DNA of 13,022 bases from JASFRS01 sp050114795 (GTDB lineage Bacteria; Pseudomonadota; Alphaproteobacteria; Sphingomonadales; CAKZYD01): assembly GCA_050114795.1 (NCBI GenBank), contig JASFRS010000071.1, positions 1-13,022 of the forward strand, written 5' to 3'. The notes under the pieces are model-generated. The model was given only the letters and a program-made list of their open reading frames with translations. It made no database searches and was not told the origin of the DNA. Every line of letters begins with the position of its first letter. Position 1 is the first letter of the stretch. This document shows positions 1 to 6,736 of the stretch, one piece after another. The position numbers and the translations under genes are program-made.

Positions 1-676
1 GATTTTCAGCCAATTCGCGTGAGTCTTCATAAGACGGCATAAAAGCGCCATTGCCGACCTTCACATCCATCACCAGTCCATGAAGCCCACTTGCCAGTTT
101 TTTAGACAAAATAGACGCCGTGATGAGGTGAACAGATTCAACCGTCCCCGTTACATCGCGAATAGCATAAAGCCGCTTATCAGCAGGCGCTAAATCACGG
201 GTTTGACCAATGATAGCGCACCCGGCTTGTTCAACGACTTCTGCAAAACGGTCAAATCCCGGTGCCACATCATAGCCAGGGATGGAATTCAGCTTATCCA
301 GCGTACCTCCAGTATGACCGAGACCGCGACCGGAAATCATCGGTACTTTTGCGCCGCAAGCCGCAACGATTGGAGCCAACATCAAGGACACTTTATCCCC
401 GACGCCACCTGTTGAGTGCTTATCCACGACACCTGATGTAAAACCACGCGCTGCCCAGTCTAGCACCGTTCCTGAATTCGTCATGGCAAGCGTTAGCGCT
501 GCCTGCTCGACCTCATCCAGGCCGCGGAAAAAGACAGCCATAGCAAAGGCCGAGGCTTGAGCCTCACTAACTTCACCTGTCACCAGGCCTTGGACAAATT
601 CATTTATCTCCTCACGGCTTAATGTACCGCCATCCCGCTTTTTGCGGATGAGTTCCTGGGGTAGAAATGCGCTCAC
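1..676 (-). CDS. deoA: Thymidine phosphorylase, N-terminal 225 residues (cut by window edge)
   Basis: Cytoplasmic enzyme that phosphorolyses thymidine or deoxyuridine to the base plus 2-deoxyribose-1-phosphate. Reading the minus strand gives a protein closely matching the DeoA/pyrimidine-nucleoside phosphorylase family: an IRKKRDGG helix near residue 10, the phosphate-binding VDKHSTGGVGDK at about 84-95, the family signature SGRGLGHTGGTLDKL at 115-129, and R173, S188 and K192 at the positions of the thymine-binding Arg/Ser/Lys of the E. coli enzyme (which carries them two residues earlier). About half of a usual ~440-residue protein is present; the C-terminal part lies beyond base 1. The start is GTG at 676: it overlaps the cdd stop as GTGA, and an AGGTGAG ribosome site (682-688) lies 5 nt upstream. 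It is the last visible gene of the transporter-cdd-deoA operon and is probably translationally coupled to cdd. Identification is firm. Confidence 0.96.
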   Translation of the reverse strand, partial: MSAFLPQELIRKKRDGGTLSREEINEFVQGLVTGEVSEAQASAFAMAVFFRGLDEVEQAALTLAMTNSGTVLDWAARGFTSGVVDKHSTGGVGDKVSLMLAPIVAACGAKVPMISGRGLGHTGGTLDKLNSIPGYDVAPGFDRFAEVVEQAGCAIIGQTRDLAPADKRLYAIRDVTGTVESVHLITASILSKKLASGLHGLVMDVKVGNGAFMPSYEDSRELAEN

Positions 677-1080
677 TTAGTCTCACCTAAATCCGGACCA
701 AAGGCGTGGGGTAATAACGCGCCTAAAGTAGTTGTCAAGACTATGCCGTCTGGATTAGCCACATGAATGGGTAAATCTTCACGGCCAAATTCCCGCAAAC
801 GCTGACGGCATCCGCCGCAAGGGGTGCATGGCTCACCAACCGGCCCCATGACCAGGACTTCACGCAACCTGGACCCACCCCTCATAACCATGGCCGATAT
901 TGCACCGACTTCAGCACAGGAACCCAGCGGATAAGCCACATTCTCTACATTACAGCCAGCATGCACATGGCCGTGTTCATCCAGCACCGCAGCCCCCACA
1001 TGATAGCCCGAATAAGGCGCATGAGAATGGGTCCGTGCCTCTTTGGCGGCATCGAAAAGTATTTGTAATTGTTTATCCAT
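673..1080 (-). CDS. cdd: Cytidine deaminase
   Basis: Zinc hydrolase that deaminates cytidine and deoxycytidine to uridine and deoxyuridine. The 135-residue length fits the short homotetrameric class, not the long dimeric E. coli type. Visible features: substrate-binding NVEN at 44-47, the SCAE motif with zinc ligand C55 and proton-shuttle E57, and PCGGCRQ with zinc ligands C88 and C91; the C-terminal LLPHAFGP is typical of the family. The ATG at 1080 follows the upstream permease stop by one base and has a GGAG ribosome site inside the permease end. The stop overlaps the deoA GTG by four bases. Its product deoxyuridine is a substrate for the next gene's enzyme, so the operon forms a short catabolic path directly behind the importer. 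Confidence 0.97.
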   Translation of the reverse strand: MDKQLQILFDAAKEARTHSHAPYSGYHVGAAVLDEHGHVHAGCNVENVAYPLGSCAEVGAISAMVMRGGSRLREVLVMGPVGEPCTPCGGCRQRLREFGREDLPIHVANPDGIVLTTTLGALLPHAFGPDLGETK

Positions 1081-1081
1081 C

Positions 1082-2056
1082 TTACCGCTCCTTTACATAA
1101 GGAATACCGCTGGCTTTAGGCGCTTGTATCCGGCCAACAAAACCCGCCATGACAATCACTGTAATCACATAAGGCAACATGATGATGAATGGGGCTGGAA
1201 CTATACCAATAAGCGGCAAATCTACCCCCTGCAACACGCCCTGCAGTGCATCAGCAAAGGCAAATAACAAACAAGCCAACATGGTCTGCACAGGCCGCCA
1301 GCGCCCTAAAATCATCGCAGCCAGCGCCAGATATCCTTTGCCCGCACTCATATCACGGATAAAGCCTGATGATAGCGCTATCGCCATCGCCGCCCCGGCA
1401 ATACCGCATAATATACCCGTAATGATAAGCGCACGATAGCGTAGGCCAAAAACGGACAAGCCCGCGGTATCCACCGCTTCAGGATTCTCACCAACCGCTC
1501 GTAACATCAGGCCAAAGCGCGTTTTATACAACACCCACAAAGCGACAGGCACAGATAGGAAAGCCAGATAAGTCGGCATGCTATGCCCGCTTAAAATCCC
1601 GGAATATAGGCCACCCAGAATTGGCACATCACGAACGGCATCTGCAAAAGGCAAAGTGATTGACGCAAAACGAGAATTCCCATCAAGAAACGGTGTTTGC
1701 CCATTCAATCCAAACCAAGCATTCGCAAGCGATGGGGCCAGTCCCGCCACAACGATATTAATCGCCATGCCGGATACAATCTGGTCCCCGCGATAGGTAA
1801 TAACGGTCACCCCATGGACCATAGCCAGCACGACTGAAAATATAATACCAGCACCTAGCCCCATCCAGGCCGAACCCGTAACGGCAGCAGCCGATGCCGC
1901 GGCAAAAGCGGCGCCCAGCATTTTCCCTTCGAGGCCAATATCAACGACGCCAGCACGTTCTGCAAACAGTCCAGCAAGTGCTGCCAAAACAAGCGGTGTA
2001 GCACCGCGCAAAGTGGACGCCGCCAAAGGCACAAGATTAAGAAGAATATCCTCCAT
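1082..2056 (-). CDS. Nucleoside ABC transporter permease, second subunit (BPD_transp_2 family)
   Basis: Integral inner-membrane subunit of a BMP-type nucleoside importer, resembling YufQ/NupQ-like proteins that pair with a second permease. About 324 residues, very hydrophobic, with roughly eight or more membrane segments; near residues 32-46 it carries ERAGVVDIGLEGKML, the conserved NIG.EG-type cytoplasmic motif of this permease family. Two starts are possible: ATG at 2056, giving a TGATG junction with the preceding permease and a purine-rich AGGGGG about 7 nt upstream, or GTG at 2059, giving a GTGA overlap. I prefer the ATG because of the ribosome-site spacing. The stop is one base before cdd. 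Substrate is inferred from the neighbouring salvage genes and the BMP family; a riboside or deoxyriboside is more likely than a sugar. Confidence 0.93.
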   Translation of the reverse strand: MEDILLNLVPLAASTLRGATPLVLAALAGLFAERAGVVDIGLEGKMLGAAFAAASAAAVTGSAWMGLGAGIIFSVVLAMVHGVTVITYRGDQIVSGMAINIVVAGLAPSLANAWFGLNGQTPFLDGNSRFASITLPFADAVRDVPILGGLYSGILSGHSMPTYLAFLSVPVALWVLYKTRFGLMLRAVGENPEAVDTAGLSVFGLRYRALIITGILCGIAGAAMAIALSSGFIRDMSAGKGYLALAAMILGRWRPVQTMLACLLFAFADALQGVLQGVDLPLIGIVPAPFIIMLPYVITVIVMAGFVGRIQAPKASGIPYVKER

Positions 2057-3153
2057 CACGCGGCCCCCTTTGAAAATCTGGCGAAGAGAGCTGTCAATTG
2101 CGGACGGAATACATGTTCCAAGGCACCGGCAAAAAGAATGACCAAGCCCTGAACCAAAATCATCAAATCACGCGTAACTTTGGGCATTTCAAAGGCCATT
2201 TCGGTTCCGCCCTGGTAAAGCGCACCAAAGAGAACCGCTGCAAGACAAAGACCTATCGGATGATGGCGGCCCATGAAAGCAACGGCAATCCCTACAAAGC
2301 CATATCCGGCAGTAAAGCTACCCAAGAGACGATGCTGCACACCTAAAATTTCATTCGCGCCCATCAACCCGGCAAAAGCGCCAGAAATCAGCATGGCGAT
2401 GATGATATTTTTGGTGATGGAAATGCCCGCATAATTGGCTGCTTCGGGGTTTTTACCAACCACCCGGATTTCATAACCACCCGCTGTGCGCTTTAAGAAA
2501 ATCCAATAAGCCACGCAGGCAAGTATTGCCAAAATTATCGAAAGGTTTGCGGGAGAACGATCCAAACCCTGAAATACCTCATGCAGTGCTGGAAACCAGC
2601 TAGCCTGAGCAAAGTCCGCGCTTTCAGGTGCCTGGCCATCCGGGCGCTTTAACGGTCCGGCCAGGAAATAAGTCAGAAACGCAGCCGCAATGAAATTAAA
2701 CATGATGGTGGTGATAACGATGTGACTGCCGCGTTTGGCTTGGAGATAAGCCGGGATAAACGCCCAGGCTGCACCAAATAATGCTCCCACGATGAGCGTG
2801 AACGGTAATAATACCACCCATGGCAAATTACCGAAATTCAAGGCGACCAAAGCCATGCCCAGACCACCCACCGCCGCCTGACCTTCAGCGCCAATATTAA
2901 ACAATCCGCATTGATAGGCGATGGACACCGCAAGGCCGGTAAAGACGAAGTTAGTGGCGTAATAAAGCGTATAGCCGAAAGCCTGATTATAGCCGAATGC
3001 GCCATAAACTAAATGGCCCAGCGCTTCAAAAGGGTTGTAGCCAATAAATGCCACCACAAGACCTGAGACGACCAACGCCACACCAAGATTAATCAGCGGT
3101 AGCAGCCCTAAATCCGCCCATTTGGGCAAAGCATTTTTCTTAGGCGAAGACAT
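2056..3153 (-). CDS. Nucleoside ABC transporter permease, first subunit (BPD_transp_2 family)
   Basis: Inner-membrane permease of 365 residues, similar in type to YufP/NupP of BMP nucleoside importers. The N-terminal region (about 15-40) is the first membrane segment, and the family motif FNIGAEGQAAVGG lies near 85-97; further hydrophobic stretches run to the C-terminus. A loop containing RTAGGYEIRVVGKNPEAANYAGI (partly conserved as the ABC-coupling region, also seen as VGENPEAVDTAGL in the partner permease) lies near 225-245. The ATG at 3153 overlaps the ATPase stop by one base (TAATG), which suggests coupled translation and equal stoichiometry. The two permeases presumably form the heterodimeric channel energised by the ATPase encoded just upstream. 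Confidence 0.94.
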   Translation of the reverse strand: MSSPKKNALPKWADLGLLPLINLGVALVVSGLVVAFIGYNPFEALGHLVYGAFGYNQAFGYTLYYATNFVFTGLAVSIAYQCGLFNIGAEGQAAVGGLGMALVALNFGNLPWVVLLPFTLIVGALFGAAWAFIPAYLQAKRGSHIVITTIMFNFIAAAFLTYFLAGPLKRPDGQAPESADFAQASWFPALHEVFQGLDRSPANLSIILAILACVAYWIFLKRTAGGYEIRVVGKNPEAANYAGISITKNIIIAMLISGAFAGLMGANEILGVQHRLLGSFTAGYGFVGIAVAFMGRHHPIGLCLAAVLFGALYQGGTEMAFEMPKVTRDLMILVQGLVILFAGALEHVFRPQLTALFARFSKGAA

Positions 3154-4724
3154 TATTGCGAAACTCCCGCCATCATTAAGCCCAGTTCCTGCTCGCTCAC
3201 TTCACCTGGCACAGCCTCACCCACTACAGCCCCATCACACATAACAAGGATGCGGTCAGACAAAGCCAATAATTCATCCAGATCAGCAGACACAAGAAGC
3301 AAGGCTTTCCCTCGCTGTTTCAAATCCAGCAGGCGACTATGAATAAAGGCAACGGCCCCAATATCGACGCCGCGTGTAGGCTGGCCGACCAGCAGCAGAT
3401 CCGGGTCGTGCTCCACTTCACGGGCCATGGCAATCTTCTGTTGATTGCCGCCGGAGAAATCACCGGCGAGTTGATCAGCAATGCGCGGGCGCACATCATA
3501 ATGTTCGAAATAGTCCTGCGCCGTCTTTTTAATGGCCTTTAAGTCCAACAGCCCTTTGCTCTTAAACTCGGCATCCTTGTGAAAGCCCAGGATGATATTT
3601 TCATCCGCCCGCATGGCACGCACTAAACCAATTTTCTGGCAATCTTCAGGCACATGGCCCACGCCTTGATGACGAACTTTTAAAGGGTCGGATGGATGAT
3701 CGGCGTCTAACAGTCTTTGACCCTTTAACGAAATCTCGCCAGACGTAATCGGACGCATTCCAGCGACAGCTTCAAGCAGCTCACTTTGACCATTACCAGC
3801 CACACCGGCGATGCCAAGAATTTCGCCCGCGTGCACGTCCAAGCTTATGTCTTTCAAGCGCCGGACACCTTCGCCATCCACCATTTCCACATCGCGCAAG
3901 GAAAGAATGATATCTTCTTTCGCCCCTTTATCCTCATTCTTTGGAAGGGCCACTTTCTTTCCTACCATAAGCTCCGCCAGCTCTTCCCGACTGGTCTTAG
4001 CCGTTGCCCGATGGGCGACCATTTCCCCCTGGCGCATGATGGAAACCTGGTCCGTTATAGCCATGATTTCCTTTAATTTATGCGTGATGAGAAGGACACT
4101 ACGGCCTTGGGCTTTTAAAGTCCCCAAGATTTCAAAAAGCCGGTCAGCCTCCTGCGGCGTCAATACGCCTGTGGGTTCATCCAAAATAAGAATTTGTGCA
4201 TCGCGGTAGAGCGCCTTTAAAATCTCAACGCGCTGTCTCTCGCCAACCGACAAGTCTTCAATCAGCGCATCAGGGTCTACTTCCAGACCATAGCGCTGCT
4301 CAATCTCAACCAGCTTTGCCCGTGCTTCATCCAACTGTGGTTTTAAAGCAATGCCTTTGCCTAGGCCCAAAATGACATTTTCAAGAACGGTAAAATTTTC
4401 AACCAGCATGAAATGCTGATGAACCATACCGATACCCGCTGCCATGGCATCTTTTGGTGTTTTGAAATGTTGCTCGACCCCATCCACTTCAATGACACCA
4501 TCATCCGGCTTATAGAAGCCAAAGACGATGCGCATGAGTGTCGATTTACCAGCACCATTCTCCCCCACAATGCCGTGGACCGTTGCGTGTTCGACACGCA
4601 GATCTATGCCGCGGTTCGCATGGACAGCCCCGAAGCTTTTATCTATGCCCTTTAAAAACAATGCTGGCGCTGAGACAGAAGAGGCACTCCCCTGCCCTGC
4701 GCCATTTTGCACCAGCTCATTCAC
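3153..4724 (-). CDS. ABC transporter ATP-binding protein, two nucleotide-binding domains (nucleoside importer)
   Basis: Cytoplasmic energy-coupling subunit of the BMP-type importer, 523 residues with two fused ABC domains as in YufO/NupO and CUT2 sugar ATPases. Domain 1: Walker A GENGAGKST at 54-62, Q-loop around HQHF at 102-105, signature LSVGERQ near 158-164, Walker B ILILDEPT at 178-185, switch H215. Domain 2 (about 270-520): degenerate Walker A GVAGNGQSE at 307-315 lacking the GKS/T, signature FSGGNQQ at 423-429, and Walker B LLLVGQPTRG with Gln in place of the catalytic Glu. The asymmetric second site is normal for this family, so it is not a defect. The start is GTG at 4724, with AAGGA about 8 nt upstream; the gap from the lipoprotein stop is 21 nt. 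It overlaps the first permease by one base. Confidence 0.95.
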   Translation of the reverse strand: MNELVQNGAGQGSASSVSAPALFLKGIDKSFGAVHANRGIDLRVEHATVHGIVGENGAGKSTLMRIVFGFYKPDDGVIEVDGVEQHFKTPKDAMAAGIGMVHQHFMLVENFTVLENVILGLGKGIALKPQLDEARAKLVEIEQRYGLEVDPDALIEDLSVGERQRVEILKALYRDAQILILDEPTGVLTPQEADRLFEILGTLKAQGRSVLLITHKLKEIMAITDQVSIMRQGEMVAHRATAKTSREELAELMVGKKVALPKNEDKGAKEDIILSLRDVEMVDGEGVRRLKDISLDVHAGEILGIAGVAGNGQSELLEAVAGMRPITSGEISLKGQRLLDADHPSDPLKVRHQGVGHVPEDCQKIGLVRAMRADENIILGFHKDAEFKSKGLLDLKAIKKTAQDYFEHYDVRPRIADQLAGDFSGGNQQKIAMAREVEHDPDLLLVGQPTRGVDIGAVAFIHSRLLDLKQRGKALLLVSADLDELLALSDRILVMCDGAVVGEAVPGEVSEQELGLMMAGVSQ

Positions 4725-4745
4725 GCCGGTATCCTTTTTTCTTAC

Positions 4746-5765
4746 TTATTGATTCAATGTCGTCGGCACTTCGACTTCACCGGAAATAATCGCCGCGCGC
4801 GCTTTTTCAGCAGCGTCAATCATTTCATCACTTAACAGTGCTTTATTATATTCATCCACACTATAAGCAACGCCATCAGCCGCCAAATTTAAAACTTTAA
4901 CGCCCGGCTGCCACTTCCCACTTTGGGCTTGAGTCATGGCGTCATAAACAGCCACATCCACGCGTTTCAACATAGAGGTGAGCACGGAGCCGGGCTGCAG
5001 ATGATTTTGATTGCTATCCACACCAATCGCTAATTTCCCAGTGTCTTTGGCGGCTTGAAGCACACCTGTACCCGTTGGTCCGGCAGCTGAGAAAATCACA
5101 TCCGCACCGCGAGCATATTGGCTGCGCGCCAATTCACCACCTTTAATCGGGTCATTCCAGGCCGCAGGTGTTGTACCGACCATCTGGCGATAGACTTTGA
5201 TATCCGAATTGACGGATTTAGCACCCGCCTCATAGCCTGCTGCAAATTTCCGGATAAGCGGGATGTCCATGCCACCGATAAAACCAATGGTGCCGGTTTC
5301 ACTCTTCATCGCTGCCAAAACGCCAACGAGATATGATCCCTCTTCTTCGGTAAACAGAACGGATTGCACATTAGGCAAATCTACCTGCGCATCGATCAAT
5401 GTAAAATGCACATCCGGGAATTCTTGAGCCACGTGACGCAGTGCGGTTTCATAATTCACACCAACGGCAATAACCAAAGCATGCCCGCGTTGCGCAAAAC
5501 GCCGCAGTGCCTGCTCAGCTTGCGCTTCATTCGTTGGCTCAAATTCAACATAAGCCAGGCCGCTTTCATCTTTATAGCGTTGCGCACCGGTCCAAGCGGC
5601 TTCGTTGAAAGACTTGTCGAATTTACCGCCTAAGTCATACGCCAGCGCCGGACAGAATGCCCCTTCGGCACAGACATCATTTGATGGACCATTATCGTTT
5701 GCCTCACCACATGCCGCAACCAAAGCCAATGCGGCCATGCCTAGAAAGCTTTTTACGCCTTTCAC
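4746..5765 (-). CDS. BMP-family nucleoside-binding lipoprotein of the ABC importer
   Basis: Extracytoplasmic substrate-binding protein (Bmp/Med/PnrA family, which binds nucleosides) anchored by a lipid. I place the start at GTG 5765: it gives a short signal peptide whose lipobox LVAAC puts the lipid-modified cysteine at residue 19, and GGGAGAG (5770-5776) lies just upstream. The mature protein of about 320 residues carries the family landmarks DLGGKFDKSFNEAAW near 43-57, IGFIGGMDIPLIRKF in the middle, and GVDSNQ near the ligand site towards the C-terminal lobe. Total 339 residues, normal for the family. An open frame continues upstream to 5990 but would overlap upp and lacks a signal peptide at its N-terminus, so it is not used. 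First gene of the six-gene minus-strand operon. Two extra cysteines (C32, C38) follow the lipid anchor. Confidence 0.95.
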   Translation of the reverse strand: MKGVKSFLGMAALALVAACGEANDNGPSNDVCAEGAFCPALAYDLGGKFDKSFNEAAWTGAQRYKDESGLAYVEFEPTNEAQAEQALRRFAQRGHALVIAVGVNYETALRHVAQEFPDVHFTLIDAQVDLPNVQSVLFTEEEGSYLVGVLAAMKSETGTIGFIGGMDIPLIRKFAAGYEAGAKSVNSDIKVYRQMVGTTPAAWNDPIKGGELARSQYARGADVIFSAAGPTGTGVLQAAKDTGKLAIGVDSNQNHLQPGSVLTSMLKRVDVAVYDAMTQAQSGKWQPGVKVLNLAADGVAYSVDEYNKALLSDEMIDAAEKARAAIISGEVEVPTTLNQ

Positions 5766-5769
5766 AACG

Positions 5770-5776
5770 CTCTCCC
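5770..5776 (-). promoter_or_regulatory. Ribosome binding site deciding the lipoprotein GTG start
   Basis: GGGAGAG on the minus strand, four bases before GTG 5765 (six from the GGAG core). It supports the GTG start over the much earlier in-frame start at 5990 and over the internal ATG nine codons later, which would cut off the positively charged end of the signal peptide. Confidence 0.7.
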
Positions 5777-5792
5777 AAAAATCGGTACCAAC

Positions 5793-5808
5793 TGCGCTCA
5801 CAAGCGCA
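5793..5808. repeat. Inverted repeat TGCGCT-N4-AGCGCA
   Basis: Six-base arms with a 4-nt CACA centre, 28 nt upstream of the lipoprotein GTG. In the leader of the operon mRNA it could form a small hairpin; as DNA it could be an operator half of a composite site, since it overlaps the next palindrome by three bases. Confidence 0.6.
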
Positions 5809-5819
5809 AAATATTTTGC
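5806..5819. repeat. Perfect 14-bp palindrome GCAAAATATTTTGC, candidate operator
   Basis: Every base pairs with its partner and there is no spacer, which favours a protein-binding site on DNA over an RNA hairpin. It lies about 40 nt upstream of the lipoprotein start, a position where a bound repressor would block initiation or early elongation. No regulator gene is next to it. Confidence 0.55.
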
Positions 5820-5876
5820 CGCAAAGCAGCACAGTTGGAGAATGACGTCAACGGACTTGATTGTCTGCGCATAGAG

Positions 5877-5890
5877 TGCTGAATTCAGCA
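5877..5890. repeat. Perfect 14-bp palindrome TGCTGAATTCAGCA, candidate operator
   Basis: Fully self-complementary, in the middle of the divergent spacer, 56 nt before the upp ATG and just upstream of the AT-rich -10-like elements of upp. It could control one or both divergent units. Confidence 0.55.
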
Positions 5891-5945
5891 GCAATGATTC
5901 ACATATAAAAATCGCCATATAAAATTTGGCGCAGGAGTTTCTATC

Positions 5946-6578
5946 ATGAGCGCAACTGTTACAGTCATTGACCACCCGCTTATTCAGCACAAGCTAACCA
6001 TCATGCGCCAGAAAGACACGCCTTCGGGGCAGTTCCGGACACTATTGAAAGAAATCAGCGTTTTGATGGGCTATGAAGTTACCCGGGATTTGTCACTTGA
6101 AGATATTGAAATCGAAACGCCTGTTTCCCCCATGGTTGGGAAAAAACTGGCAGGCAAGAAATTATGCCTATTTTCTATCATGCGCGCAGGCGATGGTCTT
6201 CTCCAAGGGGTTCTTGACCTGATTCCCTCCGCCCGAGTCGGGCACATCGGCCTATACCGAGATCATGACACTTTGGAAGCAGTTGAATATTATTTCAAAG
6301 CACCCGGTAAGTTGGATCAACGCCAAATTCTTGTTGTTGACCCTATGCTTGCGACAGGAAATTCGGCCATAGCCGCAATCGCGCATATCAAAAAACGTAA
6401 TGCCAAAAACATCCGCTTCATCTGCCTTGTCGCAGCGCCAGAGGGTATCAAGGCTCTGCAAGAAGCTCATCCGGATGTTCCGATTTACACAGCCTCCATT
6501 GACGAACGACTCAACAAAAAAGGCTATATCGTCCCAGGTCTTGGCGACGCAGGTGACAGGCTGTTCGGCACGAAATAA
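5946..6578 (+). CDS. upp: Uracil phosphoribosyltransferase
   Basis: Cytoplasmic salvage enzyme joining uracil and PRPP to give UMP and pyrophosphate. The 210 residues match the usual ~208. Landmarks in order: the N-terminal VIDHPLIQHKLTIMRQKDT segment, SIMRAGDGLLQGVL at 77-90, SARVGHIGLYRD at 95-106, the PRPP-binding loop VVDPMLATGNSA at 130-141, and the uracil-binding C-terminal GYIVPGLGDAGDRLFGTK. The ATG is preceded by AGGAG at 9-nt spacing. It is divergent from the transporter operon; uracil released from deoxyuridine by DeoA is its natural substrate, so the two units share a purpose and probably a control region. I see no terminator right behind it; read-through into the downstream receptor is possible. 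Confidence 0.98.
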   Translation: MSATVTVIDHPLIQHKLTIMRQKDTPSGQFRTLLKEISVLMGYEVTRDLSLEDIEIETPVSPMVGKKLAGKKLCLFSIMRAGDGLLQGVLDLIPSARVGHIGLYRDHDTLEAVEYYFKAPGKLDQRQILVVDPMLATGNSAIAAIAHIKKRNAKNIRFICLVAAPEGIKALQEAHPDVPIYTASIDERLNKKGYIVPGLGDAGDRLFGTK

Positions 6579-6598
6579 GGCGCGATGCATGAGAAGTG

Positions 6599-6612
6599 TT
6601 GCAGAACTGCAA
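6599..6612. repeat. Inverted repeat TTGCAG-AA-CTGCAA downstream of upp
   Basis: Six-base arms around a 2-nt centre, 20 nt after the upp stop. The centre is too short for a stable RNA loop and no T-run follows, so it is a poor terminator; an operator-type site upstream of the receptor gene is a better reading. Confidence 0.4.
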
Positions 6613-6636
6613 TAATACCCCAGGAATAGCTTGTAG

Positions 6637-6648
6637 ATTCCATGGAAT
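6637..6648. repeat. Perfect 12-bp palindrome ATTCCATGGAAT upstream of the first receptor
   Basis: A third GGAAT half-site occurs at 6623-6627, giving GGAAT-N9-ATTCC-AT-GGAAT. It lies about 90 nt before the receptor ATG, just ahead of a weak promoter-like pair (TTGCGC 6653-6658, 17-nt spacer, TATCAG 6676-6681). Candidate regulatory site; binding protein unknown. Confidence 0.4.
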
Positions 6649-6736
6649 AAAGTTGCGCGTCCAGACTATGCGGTCTATCAGCGCGCGCAGGGGCTTATAT
6701 GAAAGCCAAACGCTGCCATAACTGGAGGAAAATCCA

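Larger units (their letters stand above)
5766..5945. promoter_or_regulatory. Divergent promoter/operator region between the transporter operon and upp
   Basis: This 180-nt spacer must hold the promoters for both the minus-strand nucleoside operon and plus-strand upp. The upp side has AT-rich -10-like hexamers (TATAAA at 5904-5909 and at 5918-5923) but no convincing TTGACA at normal spacing; an AGGAG ribosome site (5932-5936) serves the upp ATG. On the minus strand TTGACG (5847-5852) is a possible -35 element without a good -10 partner. The striking content is a cluster of dyads: TGCGCT-CACA-AGCGCA, GCAAAATATTTTGC, TGACGTCA, TGCTGAATTCAGCA, and CGCCA-N9-TGGCG around the second TATAAA. Such a cluster is what one expects for a nucleoside-responsive repressor (CytR, DeoR or GntR type), but I cannot name the regulator. 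Confidence 0.6.

Noticed and set aside
307..324. Possible second palindromic or mobile-element boundary in deoA
   Set aside because: The sequence is explained by the conserved SGRGLGHTGG coding motif; no direct repeats or transposase fragments are present in the window.
203..415. Plus-strand frame opposite deoA
   Set aside because: The minus strand here encodes the conserved DeoA active-site motifs without interruption.
3786..4209. Plus-strand open frames opposite the ATPase gene
   Set aside because: They mirror a well-supported ABC ATPase on the other strand, are low-complexity and show no recognisable domain.
5766..5990. Upstream extension of the lipoprotein frame to 5990
   Set aside because: It would overlap the start of upp, remove the signal peptide from the N-terminus and run through the palindrome-rich control region; GTG 5765 has a ribosome site and an ideal lipobox distance.
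6599..6612. Terminator of upp
   Set aside because: Only two bases separate the arms and no T-run follows, so it does not look like an intrinsic terminator.
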